64,000 bases of DNA from DTLC01 sp964555645 (GCA_964555645.1 CAZKTA010000003.1:1-64000); one strand, 5' to 3'; counted from the stretch's first letter, positions 9,307 through 18,252 are shown. The notes: generated from the sequence alone by a model not told the origin. Made by a program: numbers and translations.

Positions 9307-9780
9307 ATGGCTGAGAAATTCGATTTCATAACTGCGACCGATAAACCTGCGCTTGTAGCGTTTTCGAATCCAGAGCTATTGCAGGCAGCGAAAACCGCCT
9401 TGCAGGAGCTCGGCTACAAGGTCCACACCGCCGCAACCCACGGCGACTTCATGATCCGGTTCAGCCAGATACGGTATCAAGTTGTGGTTTTAGAAGAATT
9501 GTTCTGCGCAAATTCACTCGCCGAAAACACAACCTTGCGCGCCCTGCAGCAAATGCCAATGAACCAGCGCAGACACGCAACTATAATCTTGATAGGTGAC
9601 TCGTTTCAGACGTTCACACCAATGCAGGCTTTCCAACAAAGCGTCCACGCGGTCATTAACCCAAGCGAATTGTTCCTGCTACGCCAATTGATCGAAAAGG
9701 CCGTCGCCGATAATGCAATGTTTATGCACAACTTCCGCATGGTGCAGGAACGGTTGGTCATGGGTAAAACACGGGATTGA
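9307..9780 (+). CDS. Degenerate receiver-like protein downstream of the PilT pair
   Basis: A 157-residue soluble protein starting 9 bases after the second PilT-like gene. The hydrophobic pattern resembles a CheY-like receiver fold: ALVAFSNPELLQAA at the first strand and helix, VVVLEEL where the phospho-acceptor strand should be, and TIILIGDS at a later strand. The phospho-acceptor aspartate appears to be replaced by glutamate or another residue (VVLEELF), so it may be a pseudo-receiver that does not respond to phosphorylation. The C-terminal helix, rich in Met and Glu, extends beyond a receiver. Tight linkage suggests it acts with the two motor ATPases, perhaps as a regulator. This is inference. 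Confidence 0.6.
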   Translation: MAEKFDFITATDKPALVAFSNPELLQAAKTALQELGYKVHTAATHGDFMIRFSQIRYQVVVLEELFCANSLAENTTLRALQQMPMNQRRHATIILIGDSFQTFTPMQAFQQSVHAVINPSELFLLRQLIEKAVADNAMFMHNFRMVQERLVMGKTRD

Positions 9781-9867
9781 CGTGCTTCTGTTCCCACGCT
9801 TGCTCCGCTGAAACAAACGCCGTGTTTGAGGCTGAATTATGCCCGTGGAAATGTTAGACTCGGCTCA

Positions 9868-10614
9868 ATGCAAAAGCGTTTGGACCAGGCACTTGTTGAG
9901 CTTGGCCTTTGCACAAGCCGCGAGCAGGCTAAACGCGCAATCATGGCCGGTCAAGTCATCGTAAACCAACAGCAGGTGCTGAAACCGAGCCGGACAGTAC
10001 GCCCTGACGACAAAATCATAATTGCCAATCCACAGCGGTACGTAAGTCGGGGCGGTGAAAAGCTCGAAGGCGCACTTGCGCATTTTGGATTGGACGTTAC
10101 CAATGCCGTTGTGATTGATATCGGGGCCAGCACAGGCGGTTTCACAGACTGCGTTCTTCAACACGGAGCGAAAAAGGTTTACGCTGTTGACGTCGGTCGT
10201 GGTCAGCTCGCATGGAAACTGCGCAACGATCCACGCGTGATTGTAATGGAAAACGTCAATGCGCGGTATTTAGCCCCAGAAAAAATGCCAGCCGGGTTTA
10301 ATCCGGCCGACCTTGTGTTGATTGATTGCTCGTTTATCTCATTGCGAAAAATACTCCCGACTGCAATTGCCCTTGTACGTAGTTCAGGTAAAATACTTGC
10401 ATTGGTGAAACCACAGTTTGAAGCTGGAAAACACGAAGCAGCTCGCGGCAAGGGAGTCATCAAAGACCCGGCTGTGCACGACCGTGTGATAGCCGACTTA
10501 AAACTTTTCGTGGAACAGACCGGCACACTAAAATGGCTCAGTCAGGTCGAGTCACCTTTACTCGGCCCAGCCGGCAACAAAGAATTTTTTGTGCTGCTTG
10601 AAAAAACAACGTAA
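9868..10614 (+). CDS. tlyA: TlyA family RNA methyltransferase
   Basis: A 248-residue protein with an N-terminal S4 RNA-binding domain (RLDQALVELGLCTSREQAKR) followed by an FtsJ-like SAM domain with the nucleotide loop DIGASTGGFTDC and a VYAVDVG strand. TlyA proteins 2'-O-methylate rRNA, and some were first described as haemolysins; the RNA methyltransferase role is more likely here. ATG 9868 is used because it begins directly at the S4 domain. The upstream in-frame start at 9826 would add 14 residues that do not fit the family. The gene overlaps nadK by up to 26 bases, suggesting translational coupling. Confidence 0.92.
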   Translation: MQKRLDQALVELGLCTSREQAKRAIMAGQVIVNQQQVLKPSRTVRPDDKIIIANPQRYVSRGGEKLEGALAHFGLDVTNAVVIDIGASTGGFTDCVLQHGAKKVYAVDVGRGQLAWKLRNDPRVIVMENVNARYLAPEKMPAGFNPADLVLIDCSFISLRKILPTAIALVRSSGKILALVKPQFEAGKHEAARGKGVIKDPAVHDRVIADLKLFVEQTGTLKWLSQVESPLLGPAGNKEFFVLLEKTT

Positions 10615-11482
10615 AAATTTTTGTCGTGTCGGGGTCACTGGCAACGCTGATAAACCCGAGTTCGGCCCATTGGTGCGCAAGATTGCAGAAATAACAATGC
10701 GCACCGGCCGAACGCTTCTCACCGACAAACAAACGGCACAGGTTGCACGTGTAAAAACGGGCTCGTGCAGCACCGTTGCCGTCCTGGCAAACCAGGTTGA
10801 TCTACTGCTTGTTGTTGGTGGTGACGGTACCCTGCTGCGTGTGGCGCGTGAAGTAGCAGACTCAGCAACGCCGATCCTCGGTATTAACACCGGCGGCCTC
10901 GGTTTTTTGACCCCCATTTCCGCCGATGAAGTCGAACATGCACTTGAAACGTTATGGCAGGGCCGTATCGCACTCGAAACGCGCCCGATAATAACTGCAC
11001 TGGTAAACTCCGGCGGAAAACATGTTAATCACAACGCGCTTAATGATTTCGTTGTTGTGCGCGGGCAAACACCACGCCTGATCGAGCTTGAAGTAAACGT
11101 CAACGGCGAACTGATGAGCAGATACAGGTGCGACGGATTAATTGTCAGTTCGCCAACAGGCTCTACCGCATACTCGCTTGCCGCAGGTGGCCCGGTTATT
11201 TGCCCAAATGCTAATGTGTTCGCAATTACACCGATCTGTCCGCACACCTTATCGAACAGGTCTGTTATTGCTGAGCTTGATTCTATCATCCAGATAAAAG
11301 TCATTAGCTCAAAAGCACCAGCCATATTCAGTGCAGACGGTCAGGAAAGCACCGAGCTTGGCCAAGGCGACACGGTAACAATCCGCCGAAGCAACAAGAC
11401 AGTCAGTCTCGTACATCCGACCGGCACATCATTTTTCGAAACGTTGCGCCGCAAACTGCACTGGCGTGGCGCAAGCGTATGA
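10589..11482 (+). CDS. nadK: NAD kinase
   Basis: This cytoplasmic enzyme phosphorylates NAD to NADP using ATP or polyphosphate. The GGDGTLLR motif, the NTGGLGFLTP block, NDFVVVRG, and SPTGSTAYSLAAGGP are all present, and the C-terminus carries DGQ. At about 297 residues it is full length. There is no ATG before the first conserved strand. The frame opens with TTG at 10589, or TTG at 10598, inside the end of tlyA. Starting any later would remove the conserved N-terminal strand, so a TTG start coupled to tlyA translation is likely. Confidence 0.92.
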   Translation: MCCLKKQRKNFCRVGVTGNADKPEFGPLVRKIAEITMRTGRTLLTDKQTAQVARVKTGSCSTVAVLANQVDLLLVVGGDGTLLRVAREVADSATPILGINTGGLGFLTPISADEVEHALETLWQGRIALETRPIITALVNSGGKHVNHNALNDFVVVRGQTPRLIELEVNVNGELMSRYRCDGLIVSSPTGSTAYSLAAGGPVICPNANVFAITPICPHTLSNRSVIAELDSIIQIKVISSKAPAIFSADGQESTELGQGDTVTIRRSNKTVSLVHPTGTSFFETLRRKLHWRGASV

Positions 11483-11538
11483 GACTCTCAATGCCCCTGA
11501 GTGATCGACCGACAAACCAGACATAACTAAACAAGCAA

Positions 11539-12567
11539 ATGGGATCAGTCACACTTAAAGACATCGCAGCACGCGCAGGTGTCTCGATGATGACGGTCTC
11601 GAAGGTAATGCGCGATGCGCCCGATATTTCGGCTGAAACAAAAACACGCATCAAACTCATCGCCCAACAGATGGGTTACGTACCCGACGGGGTCGCCCGC
11701 GGCCTACGGTATCGCAAGACCAAACTGCTTGGCTTGATCATCCCGAGCATTGCAAACCCCGTATTCGCACGAATGGTGCTGGCAATTGAAGATAAGGCAC
11801 ACGAACTTGGCTTCGAACTTATCCTGGCTCAAACGCATAACATCGCAGAACGCGAAGACTCGAACATAATCAGATTACTCTCGCGCAAGGTTGAGGGATT
11901 GCTCATCTGGCCGGTGTACAGGCCCACCGAAGAAGTTCGTGTGTACCGCGAGTTGCAAAACCGCGGCACGCCAACTGTCATACTAGGGCCGACAGTCGGA
12001 TACACCCGACAATTCATAAACGTTGAGTGCGATGATGAAGGGGGAAGCCGCACCGTTACACAACACTTGGTTAAGCTCGGGCACCGGCGTATAGCGTTTT
12101 TGACCGGGCCAATCCTGGCGCCTTGGGCACAGCGCAGACTCAATGGATACCGGGCAGCGTTGCGCGAGGCTGGAATTGACACAGATGACAAGCTCGTTTT
12201 CCAAGCCGGTAGCACAATTGAAGATGGCACAAAAGCAGCCCAACAAATGCAGGCCGAGTCATGCGACGCAACAGCTATACAAGCCGTCAATGACATGGCA
12301 GCAATCGGTTGTGCGGAAGTTTACTTGCGGGCGGGTGTAACCATCCCGGAAAAACTGTCAATTGCAGGGTTCGGAAACATAATGAGTGCAGAATTTTTCC
12401 GTGTCCCACTTACTACGGTACGCCAGCCAAAACATAGACTTGGCGAGGCTGCCATGGAAATACTCCTGCAACTGTTGGGTGGTAAAAAGGCCGACCCAGT
12501 TCAGTTGCCCACAGAGCTGATTGTACGCTCCAGCACAGGACCGGCTCCGCACCAAACCAAAGACTGA
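11539..12567 (+). CDS. LacI family transcriptional regulator
   Basis: A 342-residue repressor. The first 25 residues form the typical helix-turn-helix (TLKDIAARAGVSMMTVSKVM) followed by the hinge region. The rest is a periplasmic-binding-protein-like sensor domain (GLIIPSIANPVF, GHRRIAFLTGP, ISAEFF-like and TTVRQP segments). Such regulators usually sense sugars or sugar phosphates. The kduI-kduD genes lie 1.6 kb downstream and the pectin hydrolases 9 kb upstream, so a uronate or pectin-derived effector is possible but not shown. It starts 56 bases after nadK. Confidence 0.92.
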   Translation: MGSVTLKDIAARAGVSMMTVSKVMRDAPDISAETKTRIKLIAQQMGYVPDGVARGLRYRKTKLLGLIIPSIANPVFARMVLAIEDKAHELGFELILAQTHNIAEREDSNIIRLLSRKVEGLLIWPVYRPTEEVRVYRELQNRGTPTVILGPTVGYTRQFINVECDDEGGSRTVTQHLVKLGHRRIAFLTGPILAPWAQRRLNGYRAALREAGIDTDDKLVFQAGSTIEDGTKAAQQMQAESCDATAIQAVNDMAAIGCAEVYLRAGVTIPEKLSIAGFGNIMSAEFFRVPLTTVRQPKHRLGEAAMEILLQLLGGKKADPVQLPTELIVRSSTGPAPHQTKD

Positions 12568-12601
12568 AAACTTGGTATTCAACCTGCATCCATGACAAAG
12601 C

Positions 12602-13012
12602 ATGAAAAAGGTAATTTTGGGTGTTGTGCTTGTGCTGCTGGCGGCGTGCGTTGGTTGGCAGGCCGTGCGTTCTTCCCGGGCACGACTTGACCCGCGCATA
12701 GCCAAATTTAACGAAGACGCCGAAAATCTTCTGCTTGCACTGCAGCAATACAAGGAATTTGTGGGTGCCTACCCCGCTGGCAACAATCTGGACATTGCCA
12801 GAGCGCTTTCTGGACAGGGCGATAAGAAAATTGTCATTTTAGCCGTCCGCAAAAGTGACCTTAACCAAAAGGGTGAAATAATTGATCCCTGGGGTACACC
12901 ATTGCAGTTCTATTTCGCGGGTAACAGCCTGCTCATCCGGTCGGCAGGACCGAACAAGGTCTTTGAAGACAGCTCCGCCCCTGCGTGTGACGATTTGTTC
13001 AGATCAAATTAG
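12602..13012 (+). CDS. GspG-like (pseudopilin C-domain) membrane or lipoprotein
   Basis: A 136-residue protein with an N-terminal hydrophobic segment, a helical stretch (LLLALQQYKEFVGAYPAG), and a GEIIDPWGTPLQF block followed by SAGPN and FED. This is the pattern of the C-terminal domain of major pseudopilins such as GspG. The N-terminus lacks the G-F-T-L-x-E prepilin peptidase site. Instead it contains LLAAC, which matches a lipobox loosely, so the protein may be a lipoprotein or simply be anchored. It starts 34 bases after the LacI gene, and its function is unknown. Confidence 0.6.
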   Translation: MKKVILGVVLVLLAACVGWQAVRSSRARLDPRIAKFNEDAENLLLALQQYKEFVGAYPAGNNLDIARALSGQGDKKIVILAVRKSDLNQKGEIIDPWGTPLQFYFAGNSLLIRSAGPNKVFEDSSAPACDDLFRSN

Positions 13013-13075
13013 TCCCCTGCCCCTGAACCATAGACCATCACCACCCCGGCTGCGAAAAGGCCGCGTTTTAACGAT

Positions 13076-13639
13076 CTAATCGAAAAACGGATTTTCGTCA
13101 GTCGTTTTACCCATTAGTTTGCGCAGGAATTCTGTCACACGCTTCTTCGGTGGCGGTTTGATAACCACTATCGGCTCGCAATGACCACTGCATACGGGGC
13201 AAAGACGCAAGTATTTCCCTCCGGTACGGCGTAACACGTGTACACACGCACCACAGAAAATTTTGCCGCACTGCCGACATCGCATACTGGCCAACTGACT
13301 CGGATGATTATAACAGTTTTTCGCAGGTTCGGCCGCCGGCACGGGTGCCTGTTCGACCAACAAGCGCACTTGCCCCAACTGCAAAATCTGCCCAGGCTGA
13401 AGCTGAGCTTGCGTGACCGGTTGACCGTCAACGTATGTGCCGTTCGACGAGTCTAAATCGCGCACAAACATCCCCTCGTCACGCACTTCAATCTCGCAGT
13501 GCAACCGCGATACACTGGGATCAATAATCACAAAGTCATTCGCCGAAGACCTGCCCAGCCGGTTGAGGCCTTTTTTCAACTGAATGACCTCATTGGCGCC
13601 GTCGCTATTTTGAATCACCAGTCTAGCCGTGCCGGGCAT
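13076..13639 (-). CDS. FHA domain protein with C-terminal zinc-binding cysteine cluster
   Basis: A 187-residue protein. Residues about 5-95 form a forkhead-associated domain (GLNRLGRSSANDFVI, SVSRLHCEI, DLDSSNGTYVDG), which binds phosphothreonine peptides. Residues about 108-155 contain a cysteine/histidine-rich region (CYNHP, CRQCGKIFCGAC, CPVCSGHC) resembling a B-box or double zinc ribbon. A basic proline-rich tail follows. No kinase gene is adjacent. It converges with the upstream GspG-like gene and diverges from kduI. Its role is probably phospho-dependent protein assembly; the partner is unknown. Confidence 0.82.
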   Translation of the reverse strand: MPGTARLVIQNSDGANEVIQLKKGLNRLGRSSANDFVIIDPSVSRLHCEIEVRDEGMFVRDLDSSNGTYVDGQPVTQAQLQPGQILQLGQVRLLVEQAPVPAAEPAKNCYNHPSQLASMRCRQCGKIFCGACVHVLRRTGGKYLRLCPVCSGHCEPIVVIKPPPKKRVTEFLRKLMGKTTDENPFFD

Positions 13640-14205
13640 AAAATCAGCTTAAGCCAACTTTAGGGCCTATTATCACCAAAGTCATAAATTCTGCAACATA
13701 AAAAAACGGTGCTCACCCAACGCCCGCTGCAGCTCAAAATACAGGCAGTTGACAGGTTAATTTCATTGACACGCGGCTCTGCGCGCACACCGCAAAAGCC
13801 GCTGAAACGGCTCGGGCTACCAGATGCACGTTTATTTACACCCCACTGAGAAGTCGGATGCTCACCAAAGAAGTGTAAACACAGGGATTAGTGTACACTT
13901 TAAATCCCCAGCAACTTGAAGAATTACGCTCCATCAAAACCGCTAATTCACTAAACTGCAGGTTATGCTCGGCTTCAATCGCGATACTATATCTGCTACG
14001 CCACCACCAACAGCTCAATTAACTGTCTGCAGTGTAGTCCTGCGTCTGCGGGAGCACACTGCGTCTCGGGCAAAAGAAAGCCTCGCTCTTGGTTTCGCCA
14101 TCAAAGAGAGTGTTTCATTCGTGTCACAAATTATCGGGGCAAAAGCAAAATCTAACCCGCTTTTGGATTGACCGAGATATACTGCGAATTCTAAACTCCC
14201 GAGCC
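13640..14205. other. Regulatory gap between the FHA gene and kduI
   Basis: This is 566 bases without a convincing gene. An in-frame upstream extension of kduI from 14089 exists, but the 278-residue form starting at 14206 matches the family length exactly. The gap must hold the promoter of the FHA gene and that of kduI. It also contains the inverted repeat described separately. Confidence 0.5.
13871..13900. promoter_or_regulatory. Operator-like inverted repeats upstream of kduI
   Basis: Two GTGT/ACAC elements lie close together: GTGTAAACAC (13873-13882) and the perfect palindrome GTGTACAC (13891-13898). Together they form a larger AAGTGTA...TACACTT inverted repeat with 16 bases between arms. 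The site is about 305 bases upstream of the kduI start. It could be a repressor site for uronate catabolism or a fortuitous repeat. No matching copy was noticed elsewhere, but I could not search systematically. Confidence 0.25.
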
Positions 14206-15042
14206 ATGTTCCAAGACGCAATCCGCTTGCAACCGCATCCAAAGGAACTCGAGTGCATGGCAACAGCCGAGTTGCTCGATGCGTTCCTTGTTAAAGACAT
14301 ATTTGTTCCTGGCACGCTCCACGGGTTGTTTACCGGACTTGACAGGCTTGTCGTTGGCGGCGCTATGCCAACAGACAAACCAATCGAGCTTGAAAATCAT
14401 CGTGCAACCGGTCGTGCGTATTTCCTGGAACAACGTGAACTTGGCTCAATCAACATCGGCGGCCCCGGCTCAGTACATGCAGACGGTAAAACATTCACCG
14501 TGGAACCGCTTAGCTGTGTTTACGTGGGCGCAGGCACACGCCAGGTTATCTTTGAAAGCCATAACGCAAACAACCCGGCAAAGTTTTTCTTCTTGAGCTG
14601 TCCGGCGCATGCGCAATACCCAAGCGCAGTAATGAAACGCGAAGACGCTGACGCTGTCATGATTGGCACAACAGCAACCGCAAGCTTGCGAACAATCCGG
14701 CGCTTTATACACCTAAATGGCATACGAAGTTGCCAGCTTGTAATGGGCTACACTGAATTGGCCGAGGGCAGCGTGTGGAACACGTTTCCGCCGCACACGC
14801 ACAATCGGCGTTCGGAGGTGTACTTCTACTTCGACCTAGGCGACCGGCTGGTGGTGCATTTTCTGGGATTGCCAACTGCAACACGCCATTTGTTCGTGCG
14901 AAACGAACAGGCTGTACTCTCCCCGCTATGGTCAATTCACTCAGCCTGCGGGTACGGCGCATATAAATTTATTTGGGGCATGGCCGGCGAAAACCAAACG
15001 TTCGAAGACATGGACAATGTAGCTCTTGCCCAGTTGCAGTAA
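14206..15042 (+). CDS. kduI: 5-dehydro-4-deoxy-D-glucuronate isomerase
   Basis: A cupin-fold isomerase that converts 5-keto-4-deoxyuronate, released by unsaturated-uronate hydrolases such as the GH105 enzymes at the start of the window, to 2,5-diketo-3-deoxygluconate. Family blocks visible include KDIFVPGTLHG, YFLEQRELG, CVYVGAGTRQV, and the metal-binding FPPHTHNRRSEVYFYF segment with its two histidines and glutamate. The product from ATG 14206 is 278 residues, the standard length. kduD follows 81 bases later on the same strand and catalyses the next step. Confidence 0.94.
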   Translation: MFQDAIRLQPHPKELECMATAELLDAFLVKDIFVPGTLHGLFTGLDRLVVGGAMPTDKPIELENHRATGRAYFLEQRELGSINIGGPGSVHADGKTFTVEPLSCVYVGAGTRQVIFESHNANNPAKFFFLSCPAHAQYPSAVMKREDADAVMIGTTATASLRTIRRFIHLNGIRSCQLVMGYTELAEGSVWNTFPPHTHNRRSEVYFYFDLGDRLVVHFLGLPTATRHLFVRNEQAVLSPLWSIHSACGYGAYKFIWGMAGENQTFEDMDNVALAQLQ

Positions 15043-15123
15043 ACAGGCGAACCGGACGAGTTTGGATACTGTGAAGTAAAAATCAACTCAACCGAAAAAA
15101 AATACGCACATACAATTGTCACC

Positions 15124-15906
15124 ATGGAACTGAAACGGTTAACCGGTAAAGTCGCAGTTGTGACCGGCGCAAGTCGCGGCATCGGTCAGGCAATCACGGT
15201 TGCATTTGGCGGTGAGGGGGCAAAAGTTGTCGGTGTTGACATAGCTGACCAAACCGACACGGCAAATAAAATGCGTAGCCTCGGCGCCAACTTTACTGCG
15301 ATACAGGCCGATTTCGGTAAATACACACGCAAAGATGCATTCGACCTAATTGCCCGAGTGGTCGAACAAGCCGGACGCGTTGATATCCTTGTCAACAACG
15401 CTGGCATCATAAGGCGCGCGCCGGCCGTTGATTATCCGGAAGAAGACTGGAATGCAATTATCCACATCAACCTAACGGTGCCTTTTTTCCTTTGTCAGGC
15501 CGTAGCAAAATGGTGGCTCACAGGCGGGCGCGAAAAATCACCGCCGAACGCACGACTCAAGATCGTTAATATTGCTTCCATGCTGTCTTTCCAAGGTGGC
15601 ATTCTTGTGCCCGGCTACACGGCAAGCAAAAGCGGCATAGCTGGCATCACACGCGCACTCGCCAATGAATGGGCCAAGGAACGAATAAACGTCAACGCGG
15701 TTGCACCGGGTTATATCGCAACCGAAAACACACGGCAATTACGCGAAGACACGAAACGGAACCAGGCGATTCTCGACCGCATCCCTGAAGGTCGTTGGGG
15801 ACAACCCGAAGACATCGCCGGCGGATGCGTTTTCCTGGCCTCGAGCGAGGCTGACTATCTCAACGGCGCGATCATTAACATTGACGGCGGTTGGCTCGCC
15901 AGATAA
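15124..15906 (+). CDS. kduD: 2-dehydro-3-deoxy-D-gluconate 5-dehydrogenase (SDR)
   Basis: A short-chain dehydrogenase of 260 residues. It reduces the kduI product to 2-keto-3-deoxygluconate (KDG) with NAD(P)H. Visible are the Rossmann motif TGASRGIG, NNAGIIRR, the catalytic serine strand (NIASMLSFQGG), the YTASK active-site Tyr/Lys, and the C-terminal NIDGGWLAR ending typical of KduD. Genes for KDG kinase and KDPG aldolase are not in the window. Probably co-transcribed with kduI. Confidence 0.9.
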   Translation: MELKRLTGKVAVVTGASRGIGQAITVAFGGEGAKVVGVDIADQTDTANKMRSLGANFTAIQADFGKYTRKDAFDLIARVVEQAGRVDILVNNAGIIRRAPAVDYPEEDWNAIIHINLTVPFFLCQAVAKWWLTGGREKSPPNARLKIVNIASMLSFQGGILVPGYTASKSGIAGITRALANEWAKERINVNAVAPGYIATENTRQLREDTKRNQAILDRIPEGRWGQPEDIAGGCVFLASSEADYLNGAIINIDGGWLAR

Positions 15907-15936
15907 GTGGTCACACCCGGCCCAGACCGAACCACT

Positions 15937-16671
15937 CTACGACTGTTCATGAAGTAAACTGACTTCAGCATAAATTCGTGTAATTGGACGAAGGGCCAGC
16001 AATCTGGCCAGGGGTGTTTTGCCCGACCGATCAAGTGATGCACGCAACGCTTGCGCTTTACCATGCCCGACAACCAAAACCCACACACGTTGTGCTGCTG
16101 CAAGTGTATTGTACCCAATCGTTACTCGGGCATACGGCGGTTTGGGACCTGTAACTGCGCGATACACAGCATTTGAACCTGCAACTTCAGCAGGCTCACC
16201 CGGGAATAAGGATGCAATGTGGCCATCCTCACCCATTCCGAGAAAAATCTGATCCAGTACGGGCTGACCACCGGTGTTTACATTAACAACATTGCGTAAC
16301 TCGGCCTCCGCTTCAGCGGCTGCAGCAGCCGGGTCGAGCTCGGTCCTAATCCGGTGAACTTGCTCGCTTGAAATCCCAAGCGGACTGAAGAGGTGCCGTT
16401 CTGCAAGCCAAAAGTTGCTTTGCGAATCCGTGGGTGGAACACAGCGTTCGTCTGCCCAGAAAAAATGTACATGACCAAAACTCGCGCGGGACCGCTTTGT
16501 TGTCCAGACAACTGCATCAAAAAATGTAGATGCAATGCGCCCCCCTGACAAAGCCACAAAATGTTGTCGCCCAGCAAGCCAAGCAACCATAACTTCCTCC
16601 AACCATGCCTCTGCAACCTCGTCAGCTAACTGCCTCGCGTTTGCGAAACTGATCAGCTCAAATCCACCCAT
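15937..16671 (-). CDS. pgl: 6-phosphogluconolactonase
   Basis: This enzyme hydrolyses 6-phosphogluconolactone in the oxidative pentose phosphate pathway. The glucosamine-6-phosphate isomerase-like fold is recognised from ALSGGRIAS, FFWADERCVPP, SNFWLAERHLF, and GMGEDGHIASLFPG. The product is 244 residues from ATG 16671. A TTG at 16695 would add eight residues and start 3 bases after the zwf stop, so coupling to zwf is possible with either start. It lies directly downstream of zwf, which makes its substrate, a common and strongly supportive arrangement. The usual SGGxT loop reads SGGRI here. Confidence 0.9.
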   Translation of the reverse strand: MGGFELISFANARQLADEVAEAWLEEVMVAWLAGRQHFVALSGGRIASTFFDAVVWTTKRSRASFGHVHFFWADERCVPPTDSQSNFWLAERHLFSPLGISSEQVHRIRTELDPAAAAAEAEAELRNVVNVNTGGQPVLDQIFLGMGEDGHIASLFPGEPAEVAGSNAVYRAVTGPKPPYARVTIGYNTLAAAQRVWVLVVGHGKAQALRASLDRSGKTPLARLLALRPITRIYAEVSLLHEQS

Positions 16672-16698
16672 CGCGCCTGTCCATGGTAAACTCAAGAT

Positions 16699-18252
16699 TC
16701 ACTCCTGATCTACAATCCCACACGGCTGTGGATTGCGCCATGCATGACCCGCCTGGGCGAGCAATTCATCTGCTGTTGCCGGTCCCCAAGTACCGGCCGG
16801 ATAAAACTCACTTGGCTGCAAAGGTTTCCCGCGCCAAGCTCGGAGTACTGGGTCTATCAATCCCCAAGCTGTCTCCACCTCGTCACGCCGCAAAAAAAGC
16901 GTTGTATTGCCCGCAATTGCATCCAGTAACAACCGCTCGTAAGCTTCTGGCGTGTAAGCGCCAAATTCGGCCCTGTATTTGAACTGCATTCGTACGGGCC
17001 GCAGCGTAAGGCTCGCCCCCGGCACTTTGCCATTCACAAACAGCGTAATTCCCTCCTCCGGCTGCAGACGCAGCACAAGTGCGTTCGCGTCCAGACACGG
17101 CCCGCATCGTGCCGCAAACAGTACTTCAGGCGCACGTCTGAACTGGACTCTTACCTCGCTTGCGTCACAAGGCATGCACTTGCCCGTGCGCAGATAAAAC
17201 GGCACACCCGACCAACGCCAGTTGTCTATCAACAACCTTAGCGCAATAAATGTCTCAACATTCGAGTCCGAGGCAACGTTTTGTTCCTCGCGGTAGGCGC
17301 GTTGCATTTGGCCACCTACTTCGCCGGCAGCATACTGACCACGTGCAACACAGCGGGCCAGTTCGGCGGGCGCAATTGGACGTATTGCCTTCAGCAGTTT
17401 GACCTTTTCATCGCGAATTGCATCTGCCTCAAGTGACACGGGTGGTTCCATTGCAATCAGGGCCAAAACCTGCAATAGATGATTTTGCACCATGTCACGT
17501 AACGCGCCGGCTTGTTCGTAGTAACCACCGCGCTGGCCAACGCCAGTCTTTTCTGCAACTGTAATCTGCACGTGGTCAACTATCTCTCGGTTCCAGAGCC
17601 GTTCAAAAATCGTATTCGAAAACCTAAACACGACAATGTTTTGAACGGTCTCCTTGCCAAGATAATGGTCTATCCGCAAAATTTGCTGTTCCCATGCGTA
17701 ATTTAGAAGCGTTTCGTTCAAACTGCGCGCGGACTCTAAGTCGTGCCCTAACGGTTTTTCAACCACAACGCGTTGCCAACCAACTGTGGGTTCCTTCTGC
17801 AAAAGGTGAGCACGATGCAGTTGCTCGACAACGGTCCCAAACTGGCCCGGTACGGTGGCGAGGTAAAACAATAGATTGTGCCGGAGGGCAGGTATCCCAG
17901 CCGACAAAATTTGTTGTTTCAGTCGCTGGTAGGTTGCCGGATCGGTTATGTCCCCCTCACAATAAAAAATGTTGGCCGCAAATTCGGCCCATGTAACCTC
18001 GTCTGCTGGCTGCCGTCGCGAAAACTTTGCAACCGTTTCTCGTAGCTCTGCACGCCAAGTTTCATCTGTTTTCTGCCGCCGTGCACAACCTATTATTCGA
18101 ATCGGTTTGGGCAGGTGTCCTTCACGATATAGATTGTAAAGTGCAGGAATGAGCTTGCGGCCAGTTAAATCGCCACTCGCACCAAATACCACAAACGTAC
18201 ATGGATCAAGCTGTTTGTAGTCCTGTTCGAGGCTACACTCGAAATGTTTCAT
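16699..18252 (-). CDS. zwf: Glucose-6-phosphate 1-dehydrogenase
   Basis: A full-length NADP-dependent enzyme of about 517 residues that oxidises glucose-6-phosphate to 6-phosphogluconolactone. Evidence includes FGASGDLTGRKLIPALYNLY at the N-terminus (nucleotide binding), RIDHYLGKETVQN (substrate-binding block with the catalytic histidine region), VEKPLGHDL, and WRWSGVPFYLRTGK. ATG 18252 is preferred to the GTG at 18273 seven codons upstream, which is possible but less usual. The gene lies between mtnP and pgl on the same strand, with 114 and 27 bases between them. Confidence 0.95.
   Translation of the reverse strand: MKHFECSLEQDYKQLDPCTFVVFGASGDLTGRKLIPALYNLYREGHLPKPIRIIGCARRQKTDETWRAELRETVAKFSRRQPADEVTWAEFAANIFYCEGDITDPATYQRLKQQILSAGIPALRHNLLFYLATVPGQFGTVVEQLHRAHLLQKEPTVGWQRVVVEKPLGHDLESARSLNETLLNYAWEQQILRIDHYLGKETVQNIVVFRFSNTIFERLWNREIVDHVQITVAEKTGVGQRGGYYEQAGALRDMVQNHLLQVLALIAMEPPVSLEADAIRDEKVKLLKAIRPIAPAELARCVARGQYAAGEVGGQMQRAYREEQNVASDSNVETFIALRLLIDNWRWSGVPFYLRTGKCMPCDASEVRVQFRRAPEVLFAARCGPCLDANALVLRLQPEEGITLFVNGKVPGASLTLRPVRMQFKYRAEFGAYTPEAYERLLLDAIAGNTTLFLRRDEVETAWGLIDPVLRAWRGKPLQPSEFYPAGTWGPATADELLAQAGHAWRNPQPCGIVDQE

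Noticed and set aside
14089..14205. N-terminal extension of kduI
   Set aside because: The family length of 278 residues is met exactly from ATG 14206; the extension has no homology.
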